Below, piece by piece: positions 26,707-37,547 of a stretch of 64,000 nucleotides of DNA. Positions within the stretch are counted from its first letter, which is position 1. Each line of letters begins with the position of its first letter. A model generated the notes under the pieces. It saw only the letters and a program-made list of their open reading frames with translations. It was not told the origin of the DNA and made no database searches. The translations under genes were made by a program, and so were the position numbers. This DNA comes from Polyangiaceae bacterium (GTDB lineage Bacteria; Myxococcota_A; Polyangia; Polyangiales; Polyangiaceae): contig JABSRN010000153.1 of assembly GCA_013214025.1 (NCBI GenBank), positions 7,501-71,500 on the forward strand. The letters run 5' to 3'.

Positions 26707-28229
26707 CTGCCGCTGAGCAAGGGCAGTTTTCGCGGAGAGGCGCTGCCGCCGGCTTGTTGGGCTCCATGAACCGAGTAACCCAGGGGTGCAAATGCCTTTC
26801 GGTAGTCAGCGAAGCGGCCACCTGCCTGCACGGCTTCGATCATGGCACGGCCTTCACGAGCGCCGCCTTGTGCCAACACGTACTCTACCCACGCCCACTT
26901 GGCGCTGGTGGAGCGAACATCCGCACGCCCCTTGAGCCCCTTGCGCAGGCGGTCGAGCCGTTTGCTCACCACATCCACGCCCGCATAGGCGTAGCCATCC
27001 AGCGGGGTCTTTCGCTTGGCGCAAAACGGAGCCACGCCGAGGGCAATGGGCACGATTTTAGAGAGCCCCGAGACAAATTCGACACACTCGTCGATATCGG
27101 AATCGTCCTCCTCCGGAAGGCCCACCATCAGGTAAAGCTTGAGGCGTTTCATCTTGTACTTGCGCGCCAACTCGGCGGCGTTCACGTAGTGTTTTTCGTA
27201 GCCCCGGCGCACCACCATCTGGCGCATGCGCTCGCTAGTCCCGTCCAATGCGGTAGTGAGCGTTCGGTAGCCACCCCGGCAGAGGGCTTCGATGAAGGGC
27301 TCCTTCAGTCGGTCGGGACGCAAGCTGGAGAGGCCCACCCCCAGCCCGCGGTCCGCCAACTCGTTCACGATATGGGTTATCTTGGGATGATCGCTGACGG
27401 CGGCGCCTACCAATCCGACCTTCATCACATCCTCGGGGATGGAAGAGAGGATGGTCTCCGCGCTGACCAATCGCATGCCACCGTTAGTGGTCCGGCGCAT
27501 GACGCAGTACTTGCACTCCCGGGAGCAGCCCCGCTCGGCCTCGATCAGAAACATATTCGAAAGCTCCGTATGGGGCGTTCGAATTGCACTGATGGCCGGC
27601 AGCAATGCGAGATCACAGGCCGCCGGATTCCGCGGCTCATAGCCGTTCTTTATCGGCACGTTGATGTGAGGGTGGGCGGCCAGATTGTCCAGCGCCGCAT
27701 CCCGGGTGCTCGCCTGGTGGATCACCTCGATTGCCCAAGGCGTGACTTCCTCGGCCTCGCCCTGAATCACAACATCCGCGAAGGGCATCATCGGCACGGG
27801 GTTCGAAAAGGTCAGGGGACCGCCCGCAATCACGATGGGATCCCCCTCGCGCCGATCCTCCACCAGCAAGGGCACGCGAGCCTCGTCCAACATGCGAATC
27901 ATGCCGGCGATCTCCAACTCGTAGGCCACACTGAACGCAATGATGGGGAAGTCGCCGAGGGGGCGGAGGCTTTCGTAACTGACGGGGACTTCGATTTCGG
28001 TCGTCCCGGCCCGATCCGCGCCGTCCGGCAAGAACACACGCTCGCACATCACCCCAGGCATGGCCTGAATAATCCGGTAGATGCTCTGATAGCCCAACGA
28101 GCTCATGCCCACGGCGTAGGGAGACGGGTATGCCAGCGCGATGCGATGGGGCGCTTGTTTGTCGATGCGGCCGATCTCGTCCGCTAGTCGCGATCGAATC
28201 AGCTCCCGGCTGGCGTTGGAAAGCTTCAC
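26703..28229 (-). CDS. B12-binding-domain radical SAM protein
   Basis: The 508-residue protein has an N-terminal cobalamin-binding-like region (ALAYPSPYAVGMSSLGYQSIYRI, about 31-53) and a radical SAM core with GCSRECKYC (Cys235, Cys239, Cys242). The LKLYLMVGLPEEDDSDIDE stretch lies near 360. It resembles the N-terminal two thirds of the 9180-12158 protein but has no DUF2344 domain, so the two look like distant paralogues. Substrate unknown. It is divergent from glutamate dehydrogenase with only 46 bp between the starts, and its stop overlaps the stop of the convergent lipoprotein. Confidence 0.85.
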   Translation of the reverse strand: MKLSNASRELIRSRLADEIGRIDKQAPHRIALAYPSPYAVGMSSLGYQSIYRIIQAMPGVMCERVFLPDGADRAGTTEIEVPVSYESLRPLGDFPIIAFSVAYELEIAGMIRMLDEARVPLLVEDRREGDPIVIAGGPLTFSNPVPMMPFADVVIQGEAEEVTPWAIEVIHQASTRDAALDNLAAHPHINVPIKNGYEPRNPAACDLALLPAISAIRTPHTELSNMFLIEAERGCSRECKYCVMRRTTNGGMRLVSAETILSSIPEDVMKVGLVGAAVSDHPKITHIVNELADRGLGVGLSSLRPDRLKEPFIEALCRGGYRTLTTALDGTSERMRQMVVRRGYEKHYVNAAELARKYKMKRLKLYLMVGLPEEDDSDIDECVEFVSGLSKIVPIALGVAPFCAKRKTPLDGYAYAGVDVVSKRLDRLRKGLKGRADVRSTSAKWAWVEYVLAQGGAREGRAMIEAVQAGGRFADYRKAFAPLGYSVHGAQQAGGSASPRKLPLLSGS

Positions 28230-28275
28230 AGTTACCGGTACAACTTTAGCTCAGGCTGAACGCAGGGGAGCATCG

Positions 28276-29514
28276 ATGATGGAAAGCGCATACGAAACGA
28301 CGAACCACTTCTTGAAATGTGGCTTCAAGGCGGTCAGCATCGACCCCGTCTACAAGCGGCTGCTACAAACGCCAAGTCGAGAGTTACGTGTCGAAATGAC
28401 GATCCGTCTAGATGACGGCAGACCGGGACACTTCATCGGTTATCGCGTGCAGCATGACAATAGCCGAGGGCCTTTCAAGGGGGGCCTGCGCTACCATCCC
28501 GACGTCAATATCGACGAGGTGCGCTCCCTCGCCAGCCTGATGACCTGGAAAACGGCCTTGATCGACGTGCCCTTCGGCGGAGCCAAGGGGGGCGTTCAGG
28601 TGGATCCGAAGACCCTCAGCATTACCGAACTGGAGCGGCTCACGCGGCGCTTCGTGGACCAAGTGAGCCCACTGATCGGACCCTCAGAGGACATCCCGGC
28701 GCCGGATATGAACACCAACGCCCAGGTGATGAGCTGGTTTTTTGACCAGTACAGCCGGATGCACGGCTACACGCCCGGCATTGTGACCGGCAAACCCATC
28801 AAACTGCATGGATCATTCGGGCGCACGGCGGCCACGGGCAGGGGCTGCATGCTGGCCGCCCGGGAAACCCTCGCGGCGGACGGGAAAAGTCTCAAAGGCT
28901 CTTCCATCGTAATCCAGGGCTTCGGCAACGTCGGCAGCTGGCTGGGCAAGCTCGCAGCCGACCAAGGCGCAAAAATTGTGGCGGTTAGCGACATGAAAGG
29001 CGGCATATTTTGCGGGGACGGCTTCGATATGCCTGCCCTGATTGCGCACCGAGACGAAACGGGCGGCCTGGCGGACTTCCCGGGATCCGAGAAGGTCACC
29101 AATCGCGAGCTACTCGCCATTAAATGTAACGTTTTGGCCCCAGCCGCCCTGGGTCACGTCATCACCGAAAGCGTCGCAAAGGAGCTCCGAGCGGACTATC
29201 TGCTAGAAGGAGCGAACGGTCCTTGCACTATCGCCGGCGATCGAGTGTTAGAGGAACGCAATATCCAGGCTATTCCCGACATTTGGGCCAATGCCGGCGG
29301 CGTGACAGTGAGCTATCTCGAGTGGGTACAAAACACACAACAAATCCAATGGGACGAGGAAGACGTCGACAAGTTTCTGGAGAAGAAGATGGTTCGGGCT
29401 CACCAGGCTCTGCGGCAGACGATGGCGCGCGAAAAAACGACAATGCGTCGGGCGGCGTTCATTCTAGCGATTCAGCGAGTGAAGGAAGCGACGGACATGC
29501 GCGGCTTCGCGTAG
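28276..29514 (+). CDS. gdhA: Glutamate dehydrogenase
   Basis: The 412-residue enzyme interconverts glutamate and 2-oxoglutarate plus ammonium. Seen are the substrate-binding segment GPFKGGLRYHP, the catalytic-lysine loop LIDVPFGGAKGGV, and the dinucleotide-binding GFGNVGSWLGKL. The C terminus ANAGGVTVSYLEWVQN matches the family. Length matches the roughly 410-residue hexameric class; cofactor preference is not clear. The ATG at 28276 has GGGGAG five bases upstream. The next gene's frame overlaps its 3' end. Confidence 0.95.
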   Translation: MMESAYETTNHFLKCGFKAVSIDPVYKRLLQTPSRELRVEMTIRLDDGRPGHFIGYRVQHDNSRGPFKGGLRYHPDVNIDEVRSLASLMTWKTALIDVPFGGAKGGVQVDPKTLSITELERLTRRFVDQVSPLIGPSEDIPAPDMNTNAQVMSWFFDQYSRMHGYTPGIVTGKPIKLHGSFGRTAATGRGCMLAARETLAADGKSLKGSSIVIQGFGNVGSWLGKLAADQGAKIVAVSDMKGGIFCGDGFDMPALIAHRDETGGLADFPGSEKVTNRELLAIKCNVLAPAALGHVITESVAKELRADYLLEGANGPCTIAGDRVLEERNIQAIPDIWANAGGVTVSYLEWVQNTQQIQWDEEDVDKFLEKKMVRAHQALRQTMAREKTTMRRAAFILAIQRVKEATDMRGFA

Positions 29515-31169
29515 CCAAAACGCGCACCCGCAAGCGAAAATCTGTTGCTGCCCGCAAGGCGAAGCAGCTCGGCCTCTCCGCCGACGACGCCAAACCCAAG
29601 CGACGAAAACGTCCCAAGAAGGACAAGAAGCGTTTGCGCGTGCGCTCGACGGACTCCGCGGCAGCGGGCTCCGCCGACGAGGCCGCATCTGTAGCACCCG
29701 ACACAGAGAAGGCTGCCGAGAGAAACGAGCCCGCAGTCGCCGGTGCCGCCCAGTCCGAAAAAAAGGAAAAACGCCGACGGCGCCGGGCCGAGACCGCGAC
29801 CGAAAGCCCGACAGCGAGCGCGGTCAAAAGCCCGATGGCGCGCCCTGCCGAAGTCAGCCCTGCCCCGGAGCGAGTTCGCCGAGAACGGTCCAAGCCGGCC
29901 GAGACCGATCGAATGCACAGCACGGGCTTGCGCTCTTCGAAGAAACCGACTCGCCCGGACCCCTCCGGTCGTCGCGCCCTCTCCCACGTGGGCGGGCGGC
30001 TCGAAATCGAATCGAGCTCGCAGAAAATCGAGGACGCTCTGCGAACAGCGCTGTCCATCGAACCTGACGAAAGCAAGGTCAACGCCCACGTGCATGGCTT
30101 TCACAGTTACCCCGCACGGCTGCACCCCACCACGGCTCGCTCCTTGGTAATGGGACTGAGCGATCCGAAACAAACCGTCCTCGATCCCTTCTGCGGTAGC
30201 GGCACCGTATTGGTGGAGGCGCAAGCCATCGGGCGCCGCGCCCTCGGAGTGGATGCGAACCCCCTCGCCGTGTGGATCGCCCAGACGAAACTCAAGCGTT
30301 CTTCCAATAAGGAAGGCGGGGACCTCTTTCATGCCGCTGAAGGGATCTGCGCGATCGCCGAAGAAAGGCGTCGCAGCAAAACCAAGCCAAGCCGAAAATA
30401 CGGCGACAACGAGCGCGAGTTGTACGCCCCCCACGTATTGCTCGAGCTGGATGGCTTGCGGGTCGGCATCGAACTGTGTCCCGATCGGGAGCACCAGCGC
30501 GATCTGTACATGGTGTTGTCATCTCTGCTTACCAAGCTCAGCAACCGTGCCGGAGATTCCACGGACAAGCGAATCGCAAAACGCATCGCCTCAGGCTACG
30601 CTATCAAGATGTTCAGCGCCCGGACCCGCGAGCTGCTCAAGCGTCGCAAGAGCTACGCGAACAAGATCAACCCTGACAGTCCACCGTCGGCGGTATTCGG
30701 CGGTGACGCGCGCGAGCTCCGTGACATCCACGACGACAGCGTCGATTTGATCGTTAGCTCGCCCCCCTACCCCGGGGTCTACGACTATCTGACGCATCAC
30801 TCGACGCGCCTCAACTGGCTTGGACTCGACGGAACCAAGTTCGCCCGGACCGAGATGGGGTCCCGAAGGCAGATGGCCAAACTCCGTGAAGAAGACGCCA
30901 TCGACATTTGGGAGAGCGATCTGGGGCGTTGTCTGGAGCAAATTCACCGCGTGCTTCGCGTCGGCGGCCGGGCGTGTTTGATCATGGCGGACTCGGCGAT
31001 CCAGAGTCGGGCGATTTTTGCCGATAGCACGCTGTCTAAATTGGCCACCGAAGTCGGGCTGCAAAACGTGGCCCGGGCCTCTCAGGTTCGCCCTCACTTT
31101 CACCGCGACAGCGAGCGAGCCTTCGGTGATGAGCCGCGCCGCGAGCACGTTTTGGTTCTGCAGAAATAG
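29349..31169 (+). CDS. DNA-methyltransferase-like protein with basic N-terminal tail
   Basis: The C-terminal part has the order typical of an orphan SPPY-type DNA methylase: HGFHSYPARLHP, then motif I LDPFCGSGTVLVEA (about 278-291), NPLAVWIAQTK, and motif IV DLIVSSPPYPGVYDYL (about 466-480). RLNWLGLDG and EIHRVLRVGGRACL-type text follow. The preceding 200 residues are Lys/Arg/Ala-rich low complexity (KPKRRKRPKKDKK and similar), as in a nucleic-acid-binding tail. Start is uncertain: ATG at 29349 overlaps gdhA by 166 bp; TTG at 29634 or GTG at 29640 would start inside the basic tail. No restriction enzyme gene is adjacent. An RNA methylase is the main alternative. Confidence 0.72.
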   Translation: MGRGRRRQVSGEEDGSGSPGSAADDGARKNDNASGGVHSSDSASEGSDGHARLRVAKTRTRKRKSVAARKAKQLGLSADDAKPKRRKRPKKDKKRLRVRSTDSAAAGSADEAASVAPDTEKAAERNEPAVAGAAQSEKKEKRRRRRAETATESPTASAVKSPMARPAEVSPAPERVRRERSKPAETDRMHSTGLRSSKKPTRPDPSGRRALSHVGGRLEIESSSQKIEDALRTALSIEPDESKVNAHVHGFHSYPARLHPTTARSLVMGLSDPKQTVLDPFCGSGTVLVEAQAIGRRALGVDANPLAVWIAQTKLKRSSNKEGGDLFHAAEGICAIAEERRRSKTKPSRKYGDNERELYAPHVLLELDGLRVGIELCPDREHQRDLYMVLSSLLTKLSNRAGDSTDKRIAKRIASGYAIKMFSARTRELLKRRKSYANKINPDSPPSAVFGGDARELRDIHDDSVDLIVSSPPYPGVYDYLTHHSTRLNWLGLDGTKFARTEMGSRRQMAKLREEDAIDIWESDLGRCLEQIHRVLRVGGRACLIMADSAIQSRAIFADSTLSKLATEVGLQNVARASQVRPHFHRDSERAFGDEPRREHVLVLQK

Positions 31170-31352
31170 TAGTTGGGGGCCGACCCGAAGCTAATCGACG
31201 GCTCGATCGGTGCCGAAGCCTGGGTTTGGGTGAACATCTGTTTCGCACCCGGCCAAACGAATTGGCCGGACCCCGAGCGCAGCCGGCAATCCCGCCCAAG
31301 ATGCCAAGACACACATTGCGCACGACCAGGCCTCGCCGTACGTGTGCCCTCG

Positions 31353-34300
31353 ATGTCATCCGAGCCGAAGCGCAACCGACTGGCGGGCGAAACTAGCCCC
31401 TACCTGCTCCAACACGCCAGCAATCCCGTGGACTGGTTCCCCTGGGGGCCCGAAGCACTGAACCGTGCCGAGGAGTTGGACCGGCCCATCCTGCTGTCCA
31501 TCGGCTACGCGGCTTGTCACTGGTGCCACGTGATGGAGCGCGAGTCCTTCGAGAACGACGAGATCGCAGCTTTGATGAACCAACACTTCGTTTGCATCAA
31601 GGTCGACCGCGAGGAGCGTCCTGATCTCGATGAAATCTACATGGCCGCCACCGTCGCTATCAGCGGTAGCGGGGGCTGGCCCATGACCGTCTTCTTGACG
31701 CCGGACCAACGACCCTTTTTCGCCGGCACCTACTTTCCGCCAGCCGACATGCCCGGGCGAGCCGGTTTCCCGCAAATCCTGAAGCGGGTGAGTCAACTGT
31801 GGGCCGATGAAGCGGACAAGGTACGCAGTCAAAGCGCGGAGCTCAGCGCGCACATCATCGGACAAAGCACGCCGCCGAGACCTCGGGTGGTGAACGACAG
31901 CGCGCTCACTCAGGCCGTGCAGCAGCTCGCCAGCAGCTACGATTCGCAGTTCGGCGGCTTTGGGCCAGCACCGAAGTTTCCGGCGGCCGCCAGCATTCGT
32001 CTGCTGCTGCGACATAGCCTGCGCACCGGCGACGAGATGGCCCGGGAGATGGCATGCAGCACCTTGAATGCCATGCAGGACGGCGGCATCTACGATCACA
32101 TCGGCGGCGGCTTCGCGCGCTACGCGACGGATCGACACTGGCTAGTCCCGCATTTTGAAAAAATGCTCTACGACAACGCGCAGCTGGTGAGCGCGTACCT
32201 GGAGGCCTACCAACTCACGGCGAACGAAAACTACGCCCGCGTGGCCCGCGAGTGCCTCGACTATGTCATTCGCGATATGCAGTCGGAGCAGGGCGGTTAC
32301 TACTCCGCCACCGATGCAGACAGCGAGGGGGTCGAAGGCAAGTTTTTCGTCTGGACGCCTGCACAGATCCAAGACGTGCTCGGTGAATCCGAAGCCAAAC
32401 GCCTCTGCGCCTATTACGACATCACCGATCGCGGGAACTGGGAGGGAACAAACATCCCCAACACCCCGCGCAGTTATGTGGAGGTCGCAGCGTCCCTCGA
32501 CATCGAGCCTGCTGGCTTGGCGGACTCCGTACGGGAAGGGAAGAAGCTCCTATTTACGGCCCGCAAAGCTCGACCCGCGCCGTTACTCGACGACAAGATC
32601 CTGGTCAGCTGGAATGGGCTGATGATCAGCGCCATGGTTGCAGGCGCTCGTGTTCTGGGTACCACAGCGTATCTAGAGAGCGCTCAAAAGGCCGCCAGCT
32701 TTATTCTGACGCGCATGCGGAAGCCGGATGGCGGACTGTATCGAACGACACGCCACACCGACAAGGGCGACAAGGGCGACAAGGGCGACAACGCTCACTT
32801 AGACGCCTACCTGGAAGACTACGCCTTCCTCGCAGACGGCCTGCTCGATCTCTACGAACTGAGTGGCACGCCCGCCTCTCTCGATAACGCCACGGAAATG
32901 ACCGAGCGCATGCTGCGGGATTTTGCCGACAAGGATGGTGGGGCATTTTACCAAACGGCCACGACTCACGAGACGTTGATCGTTCGTCGTCGAGAGGGCA
33001 GTGACGGAGCCATTCCGAATGCCAACGCTATCGCCGCACGCTGCATTGCGCGACTCTCGTACCATCTGGACAAGCCCGAACTGCGAACCATCGCCGCCCA
33101 GGCGATCCGCGCCTACGGCCGTGTCATCGAAACCGCGCCCCGGGCCTTCGCCAGTTCGCTCATCAGCCTCGATTTTCTCCTGGAATCTCCGACGGAAATC
33201 GTGTTCGTCGGAAATCCCGACAAGGCGGACACTCGCGCCCTCGCCCGGGAGCTGAGCCGACACTATTTGCCGAATCGCGTGGAAGCTCGTATCTCCACCG
33301 GCGAGGAATACCCGCGCTTGCCCCTGCTGGAGAGCAAGACTCTGGTGGACGGTCGCGCCGCGATATATTTGTGTCACGATTTTCGATGCGAAAAACCCAT
33401 CACAGATCCAATGGATCTACGGGCGGCACTGGAGTCGCCGATAGACAGACAGCGAGCGGCTGCGCTCCGGGCGACCGCCGTGAGCGGCCGTGCCACGGCC
33501 GTGGGTACACTCCGACTCAGCCTTCGGCATGAGAAGAGCTATCAGGGACACGGATATGCTGTGCTGGGCACCACTGAACTCCAGGTGAGTCGTGTTGGTA
33601 TCGGAAGTCACCGACTGCACGACGGGAGTAGCGATCACCGACAGACTGTCGATCTCGCCTTGCGAGCGGGGTTGAACCTACTTGATACCGCGGCCAATTA
33701 TACGGATGGACATAGCGAGACCCTATTGGGCGAAGCCCTCGCCGAGAGCTTCGCCAACCAACAACTGAAGCGCGACGAGCTCGTCATCATCAGCAAGTTC
33801 GGCACCCTCCAAGGGTCGGGGCAAAAGCGAGCCAGAGATCGTCTCGGCAAGGGGCGGGAGCTATCGGCGCTATCCCAACGTACCGAGCAGCTATGGCATC
33901 ACCTCGATCCGGTACTCATGAGCGCAGAGCTCACGGAGAGCTTGGGGCGCTTGAACCTGGAAACCCTAGACGGCTTCCTGCTTCAGGATCCCGAACTTTA
34001 TCTATTGGACGCCATCGACAACGGAAGGGACCCAGAAGCCGCCAAGACGGCATTCTACAAACAGCTGGTCCGGCTATTCGGCGCCTTGGAGCGCGAAGTC
34101 GCGCAGGGGCGAATTGGTTTTTACGGCGTCGCCAGCGAAGCCTGGGTGAGGCCACCGAGCGACGCTATCGCGATCGATCTGGGCCGTGTAATGGAAGCGG
34201 CGGTAGCGGCCGGCGGCGAATCGCACCATTTTGCCGTAATCGAAGTCCCACTCAATCTGTTTGAGGCCGGCGCTGTCAACGAACCCAGCGTCGACTCGGG

Positions 34301-35021
34301 GGACGGTAATCTGCAGACAACTCTAGAATTCGCCTTCCAGAAGCAACTCGGCGTCTTGTCCACCCGACCCTTGGACGCCGCACTCCAACACAGCCGCGTT
34401 CGGTTGGTGCAGCCAGCAGCCAGCAGCCATGCGCCCGAACTGCTCGCATCCTGCCAAGTCTTGGAGAAGCTAGAGGCTCAATTCGAAGAAAAATTGTCCC
34501 CCCAGCTAACGGCATTGTCCGGATTCGAGTTCGATCCTGAAACGCTACTTCGATACGCCCCCGAATTCGCTCAGCTCGGCGACGAACTCGAGAGCCTCGA
34601 ACACTGGGAAGAACTGCAAGGCGAGATCCTCGCGCCGCGCGTTCTCGCCCAACTGCAACGCTTCGACCGAGAGTTTCGCGGACCCGCCTCCCAGATCTGG
34701 GAACCCTGGCGGCAGAAATACGTCGGCGCCCTCGACGCTTGCCTCACCGCCTTGGCAGCAGTGGCGACTCGCATCAGCGAGCAACGCTCCCAGAAAATCG
34801 TGGATGCCTTCGCTCGTACGCTGCCCGACGACGGCCGGCGAGTCAGCCTGACCGAGCTCGCCATCTGGAGCGCCCTGAGCTGCGAAGGGGTGACCGCTAC
34901 CCTGCTGGGCATGCGGCGGTCACGGCACGTCTCAGCGGCCATGCAGACGTTGAGCAGGGAGACCAATGAGTCGCTGTCGGACTTGCCGGGCAGCGTTGAC
35001 GGCGACAAGCTGGGCCTCTGA
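31353..35021 (+). CDS. YyaL/DUF255 thioredoxin-domain protein fused to an aldo-keto reductase
   Basis: One uninterrupted 1222-codon frame. Residues 1-695 are a complete YyaL (DUF255/SPATA20-like) protein: [21 protein letters not shown], thioredoxin-like CHWC at 55-58, [24 protein letters not shown], then an alpha/alpha toroid ending [15 protein letters not shown]. After a low-complexity linker (about 695-733), an aldo-keto reductase follows: [45 protein letters not shown], and a C-terminal [14 protein letters not shown]. The AKR Asp, Tyr and Lys are present, but the usual His reads Gln in DGFLLQDPE. An in-frame GTG at 33560 could start the AKR alone. A 9-bp triplet repeat encodes [10 protein letters not shown] near residue 470. 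Confidence 0.85.
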   Translation: MSSEPKRNRLAGETSPYLLQHASNPVDWFPWGPEALNRAEELDRPILLSIGYAACHWCHVMERESFENDEIAALMNQHFVCIKVDREERPDLDEIYMAATVAISGSGGWPMTVFLTPDQRPFFAGTYFPPADMPGRAGFPQILKRVSQLWADEADKVRSQSAELSAHIIGQSTPPRPRVVNDSALTQAVQQLASSYDSQFGGFGPAPKFPAAASIRLLLRHSLRTGDEMAREMACSTLNAMQDGGIYDHIGGGFARYATDRHWLVPHFEKMLYDNAQLVSAYLEAYQLTANENYARVARECLDYVIRDMQSEQGGYYSATDADSEGVEGKFFVWTPAQIQDVLGESEAKRLCAYYDITDRGNWEGTNIPNTPRSYVEVAASLDIEPAGLADSVREGKKLLFTARKARPAPLLDDKILVSWNGLMISAMVAGARVLGTTAYLESAQKAASFILTRMRKPDGGLYRTTRHTDKGDKGDKGDNAHLDAYLEDYAFLADGLLDLYELSGTPASLDNATEMTERMLRDFADKDGGAFYQTATTHETLIVRRREGSDGAIPNANAIAARCIARLSYHLDKPELRTIAAQAIRAYGRVIETAPRAFASSLISLDFLLESPTEIVFVGNPDKADTRALARELSRHYLPNRVEARISTGEEYPRLPLLESKTLVDGRAAIYLCHDFRCEKPITDPMDLRAALESPIDRQRAAALRATAVSGRATAVGTLRLSLRHEKSYQGHGYAVLGTTELQVSRVGIGSHRLHDGSSDHRQTVDLALRAGLNLLDTAANYTDGHSETLLGEALAESFANQQLKRDELVIISKFGTLQGSGQKRARDRLGKGRELSALSQRTEQLWHHLDPVLMSAELTESLGRLNLETLDGFLLQDPELYLLDAIDNGRDPEAAKTAFYKQLVRLFGALEREVAQGRIGFYGVASEAWVRPPSDAIAIDLGRVMEAAVAAGGESHHFAVIEVPLNLFEAGAVNEPSVDSGDGNLQTTLEFAFQKQLGVLSTRPLDAALQHSRVRLVQPAASSHAPELLASCQVLEKLEAQFEEKLSPQLTALSGFEFDPETLLRYAPEFAQLGDELESLEHWEELQGEILAPRVLAQLQRFDREFRGPASQIWEPWRQKYVGALDACLTALAAVATRISEQRSQKIVDAFARTLPDDGRRVSLTELAIWSALSCEGVTATLLGMRRSRHVSAAMQTLSRETNESLSDLPGSVDGDKLGL
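32760..32786 (+). repeat. 9-bp tandem repeat (three units) in the YyaL domain
   Basis: The unit GACAAGGGC occurs three times in a row, adding Asp-Lys-Gly triplets to a surface loop of the toroid. A fourth partial unit GACAAC follows. Confidence 0.7.
33485..33501. repeat. Palindrome in the YyaL-AKR linker
   Basis: CGGCCGTG and CACGGCCG flank one C, giving 8-bp perfect arms. It lies in the low-complexity linker between the two domains, a sequence that reads like former intergenic DNA. Confidence 0.6.
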
Positions 35022-35375
35022 AGCGTCGACCGCGGCCGATCGCTAGGTGCTCTGTATGCATGTCACATTTGGCGGGCGCCATCGGACCGGTTCGAGCAAG
35101 CCCGTCGCCCATCGGTAAACTACCGGTCGTCCGTTCCGTTTTGTCCGAATAACTTCCAGGCCCACAAGAATCGGCCCGGCAACCTGCCACAATTCGGGTC
35201 ATTGCCCCGAGTCAATGTAGGTCCGCCATTTTCATTTCGCCGGTCGTTGGGATATAGGGGGGCGATTTTGGACGGCCAGCCACTGCGCTGTGAGTCGTCA
35301 TTTGTCGGGCACCAGTCAGTTTCGCATCGCGATTCAACAGGGTTCGAACGCACTCAAACGGAGAACGAAACAGTC
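35022..35375. other. Upstream region of the membrane pyrophosphatase
   Basis: No convincing gene; the open frame from 35202 into hppA is not protein-like before the ATG at 35376. This must hold the hppA promoter and a possibly long leader. I see no riboswitch-like fold and no clear -10/-35 pair. Confidence 0.4.
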
Positions 35376-37529
35376 ATGGATCCTGTCTTATTTGCAGCCC
35401 CCGCCGCTGGCGTACTGGCGCTGATTTTTGCTTATTGGAAAGCGGGTTGGGTCACCAAACAAGATCCCGGTGAAGGTGAGATGATCGAAATCGCCGACGA
35501 GATCGCCATCGGAGCCATGGCCTTCCTGGGTCGTGAGTACCGAGTGATCGCAATGTTTGTCGCGGGAGTCGCTGCCCTGCTCGCCGCTGCCAATATGAGC
35601 GGTGAGGCACGGAGCCCGTTGATAGCTGTCGCCTTCGTCGGCGGTGCTGCCGCCTCTGCGCTGGCCGGCTTCATCGGCATGAGGGTGGCCACCAAAGCCA
35701 ACGTGCGCACCACTGCCGCTGCCCGACACGGCATCGCCCAAGCCCTCCAGGTCGCCTTCTCCGGCGGCTCGGTCATGGGCATGAGCGTTGTCGGCCTGGC
35801 GCTGCTCGGTCTCGGCGGCTTCTACGTCGCCTTCACCCAGGTAATTTTCAAGGATAGTCTGCTGACCGCTCTCAATGTGCTCACCGGGTTCTCCATGGGC
35901 GCTTCATCGATCGCGCTATTCGCCCGCGTAGGCGGTGGCATCTACACCAAGGCCGCCGATGTCGGCGCCGACTTGGTGGGCAAGGTCGAAGCCGGCCTGC
36001 CAGAAGACGACCCCCGCAACCCAGCTGTCATCGCCGACAACGTCGGTGACAACGTCGGCGATGTAGCCGGCATGGGCGCGGATCTCTTCGAGTCCTTCGT
36101 GGGTGCCATCATTGGTGCCATGATCCTCGGCTTCGGGGCCACTTGCGTAGCCGGTGGGACCGGCGACCTCGGGCCTGTCGTTCTGCCCCTCGCTATTGCA
36201 GCCGCCGGAACCCTCGCCTCCATGCTGGGGACGTTCGTCGTCAAGACCAAAGAGGGCGGAAACCTACAACACGCCCTCGACATGGGTGCTTTCGGCTCCG
36301 CCGGCATCATGGTCGTGGTCACCTTCCTGCTCGCTGACATGTTCTGGCCGGAAGCCGGTACCGCGCTCGCTGGCAAGGAGATGGTTTCGGCCGTGGATGT
36401 CGGCATCGCCACCGTGATCGGTCTCGGCGTCGGCGTCGCTGTGGGCATGATCACCAGCTACTACTGCTCGATGGACAAGCCTCCGGTGAACGCGGTCGCC
36501 GATCAGAGCGAGACGGGCGCTGCCACCAACATCATCGCCGGTCTCGGCCTCGGCATGCAGTCCACGGCCCTGCCGATTCTGGCCATCGCGGCTGGCGTGG
36601 TTGGCTCCGCGCATTTCGCCGGTCTCTACGGCGTCGCCATCGCCGCTCTCGGCATGCTCAGCACCACCGGCATTCAGCTCGCTGTCGACGCCTACGGTCC
36701 CGTCGCGGACAACGCCGGCGGAATCGCCGAGATGAGCAAGCAACCACCCATCGTTCGCGAGCGCACCGACAAGCTGGACGCCGTGGGCAATACCACCGCT
36801 GCCATCGGAAAGGGCTTCGCTATCGGCTCCGCCGCCATGACGGCGCTGGCTCTTTTTGCAGCCTTTGCTCAGCAGGCCAACGTCACCAGCATCGATATCA
36901 CCCAGCCCTTGGTGATGGCCGGCGTGTTCGTCGGCGGCATGTTGCCCTTCTTGTTCTCATCGATGGCAATGAAAGCCGTCGGCGAGGCCGCCATGGAAAT
37001 GATCACCGAGGTTCGCCGTCAGTTCCGCGAGATCGAGGGACTGCTCGAAGGCAAGGTCAAGCCCGACACGGCTCGCTGCGTCGACATCTCCACCCAAGCC
37101 GCCCTCAAGAGCATGATGATGCCCGGCATTCTCGCCGTATCATCCCCCATCGCCTTCGGCTTCCTGCTCGGCCCTGAGGCTCTCGGCGGCATGCTCGCCG
37201 GCGTCACCGTCACCGGTGTTTGCATGGCCATCTTCATGAGCAACGCGGGCGGCGCCTGGGACAACGCAAAGAAGTCCTTCGAAGGCGGCGGTCACACAAC
37301 CCAAAAGGGTGCGCTGCTCGCGAAGGGCACCGACGCCCACAACGCCGCCGTCGTTGGCGACACCGTCGGCGACCCATTCAAGGATACGGCTGGTCCGTCC
37401 TTGAACATCCTCGTGAAGTTGATGAGCGTTGTGGCCCTGGTCATAGCTCCCCTCATCGCTAACGAGGTCGCAGCCCCCGCGGCGGGGGCCCCGGCCCCGG
37501 CCGCGCCCCCTGCAACCGCTGGCAACTAG
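35376..37529 (+). CDS. hppA: Membrane-bound (ion-pumping) inorganic pyrophosphatase
   Basis: The 717-residue integral membrane enzyme couples pyrophosphate hydrolysis to H+ or Na+ export. The active-site signature is clear: [35 protein letters not shown] (about 194-228) and the second acidic cluster [17 protein letters not shown] near the C terminus. About 16 membrane helices are expected. The [10 protein letters not shown] segment (about 471-480) has Ala where K+-independent enzymes have Lys, so the K+-dependent class is likely; that class includes Na+ pumps. The last 20 residues are an Ala/Pro-rich tail beyond the usual end. A strong terminator follows. Confidence 0.95.
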   Translation: MDPVLFAAPAAGVLALIFAYWKAGWVTKQDPGEGEMIEIADEIAIGAMAFLGREYRVIAMFVAGVAALLAAANMSGEARSPLIAVAFVGGAAASALAGFIGMRVATKANVRTTAAARHGIAQALQVAFSGGSVMGMSVVGLALLGLGGFYVAFTQVIFKDSLLTALNVLTGFSMGASSIALFARVGGGIYTKAADVGADLVGKVEAGLPEDDPRNPAVIADNVGDNVGDVAGMGADLFESFVGAIIGAMILGFGATCVAGGTGDLGPVVLPLAIAAAGTLASMLGTFVVKTKEGGNLQHALDMGAFGSAGIMVVVTFLLADMFWPEAGTALAGKEMVSAVDVGIATVIGLGVGVAVGMITSYYCSMDKPPVNAVADQSETGAATNIIAGLGLGMQSTALPILAIAAGVVGSAHFAGLYGVAIAALGMLSTTGIQLAVDAYGPVADNAGGIAEMSKQPPIVRERTDKLDAVGNTTAAIGKGFAIGSAAMTALALFAAFAQQANVTSIDITQPLVMAGVFVGGMLPFLFSSMAMKAVGEAAMEMITEVRRQFREIEGLLEGKVKPDTARCVDISTQAALKSMMMPGILAVSSPIAFGFLLGPEALGGMLAGVTVTGVCMAIFMSNAGGAWDNAKKSFEGGGHTTQKGALLAKGTDAHNAAVVGDTVGDPFKDTAGPSLNILVKLMSVVALVIAPLIANEVAAPAAGAPAPAAPPATAGN

Positions 37530-37547
37530 TAGCCCCCAGGGGCGTGA

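Noticed and set aside
26604-28187. 527-codon plus-strand frame across the radical SAM gene
   Set aside because: It is fully antisense to a protein with clear radical SAM motifs and has a His/Gln/Arg-rich composition typical of shadows.
29223-29348. Extension of the methylase frame upstream to 29223
   Set aside because: The extra codons lie wholly inside gdhA and read as an out-of-frame translation (Arg/Gly/Ser-rich), so ATG 29349 or later is preferred.
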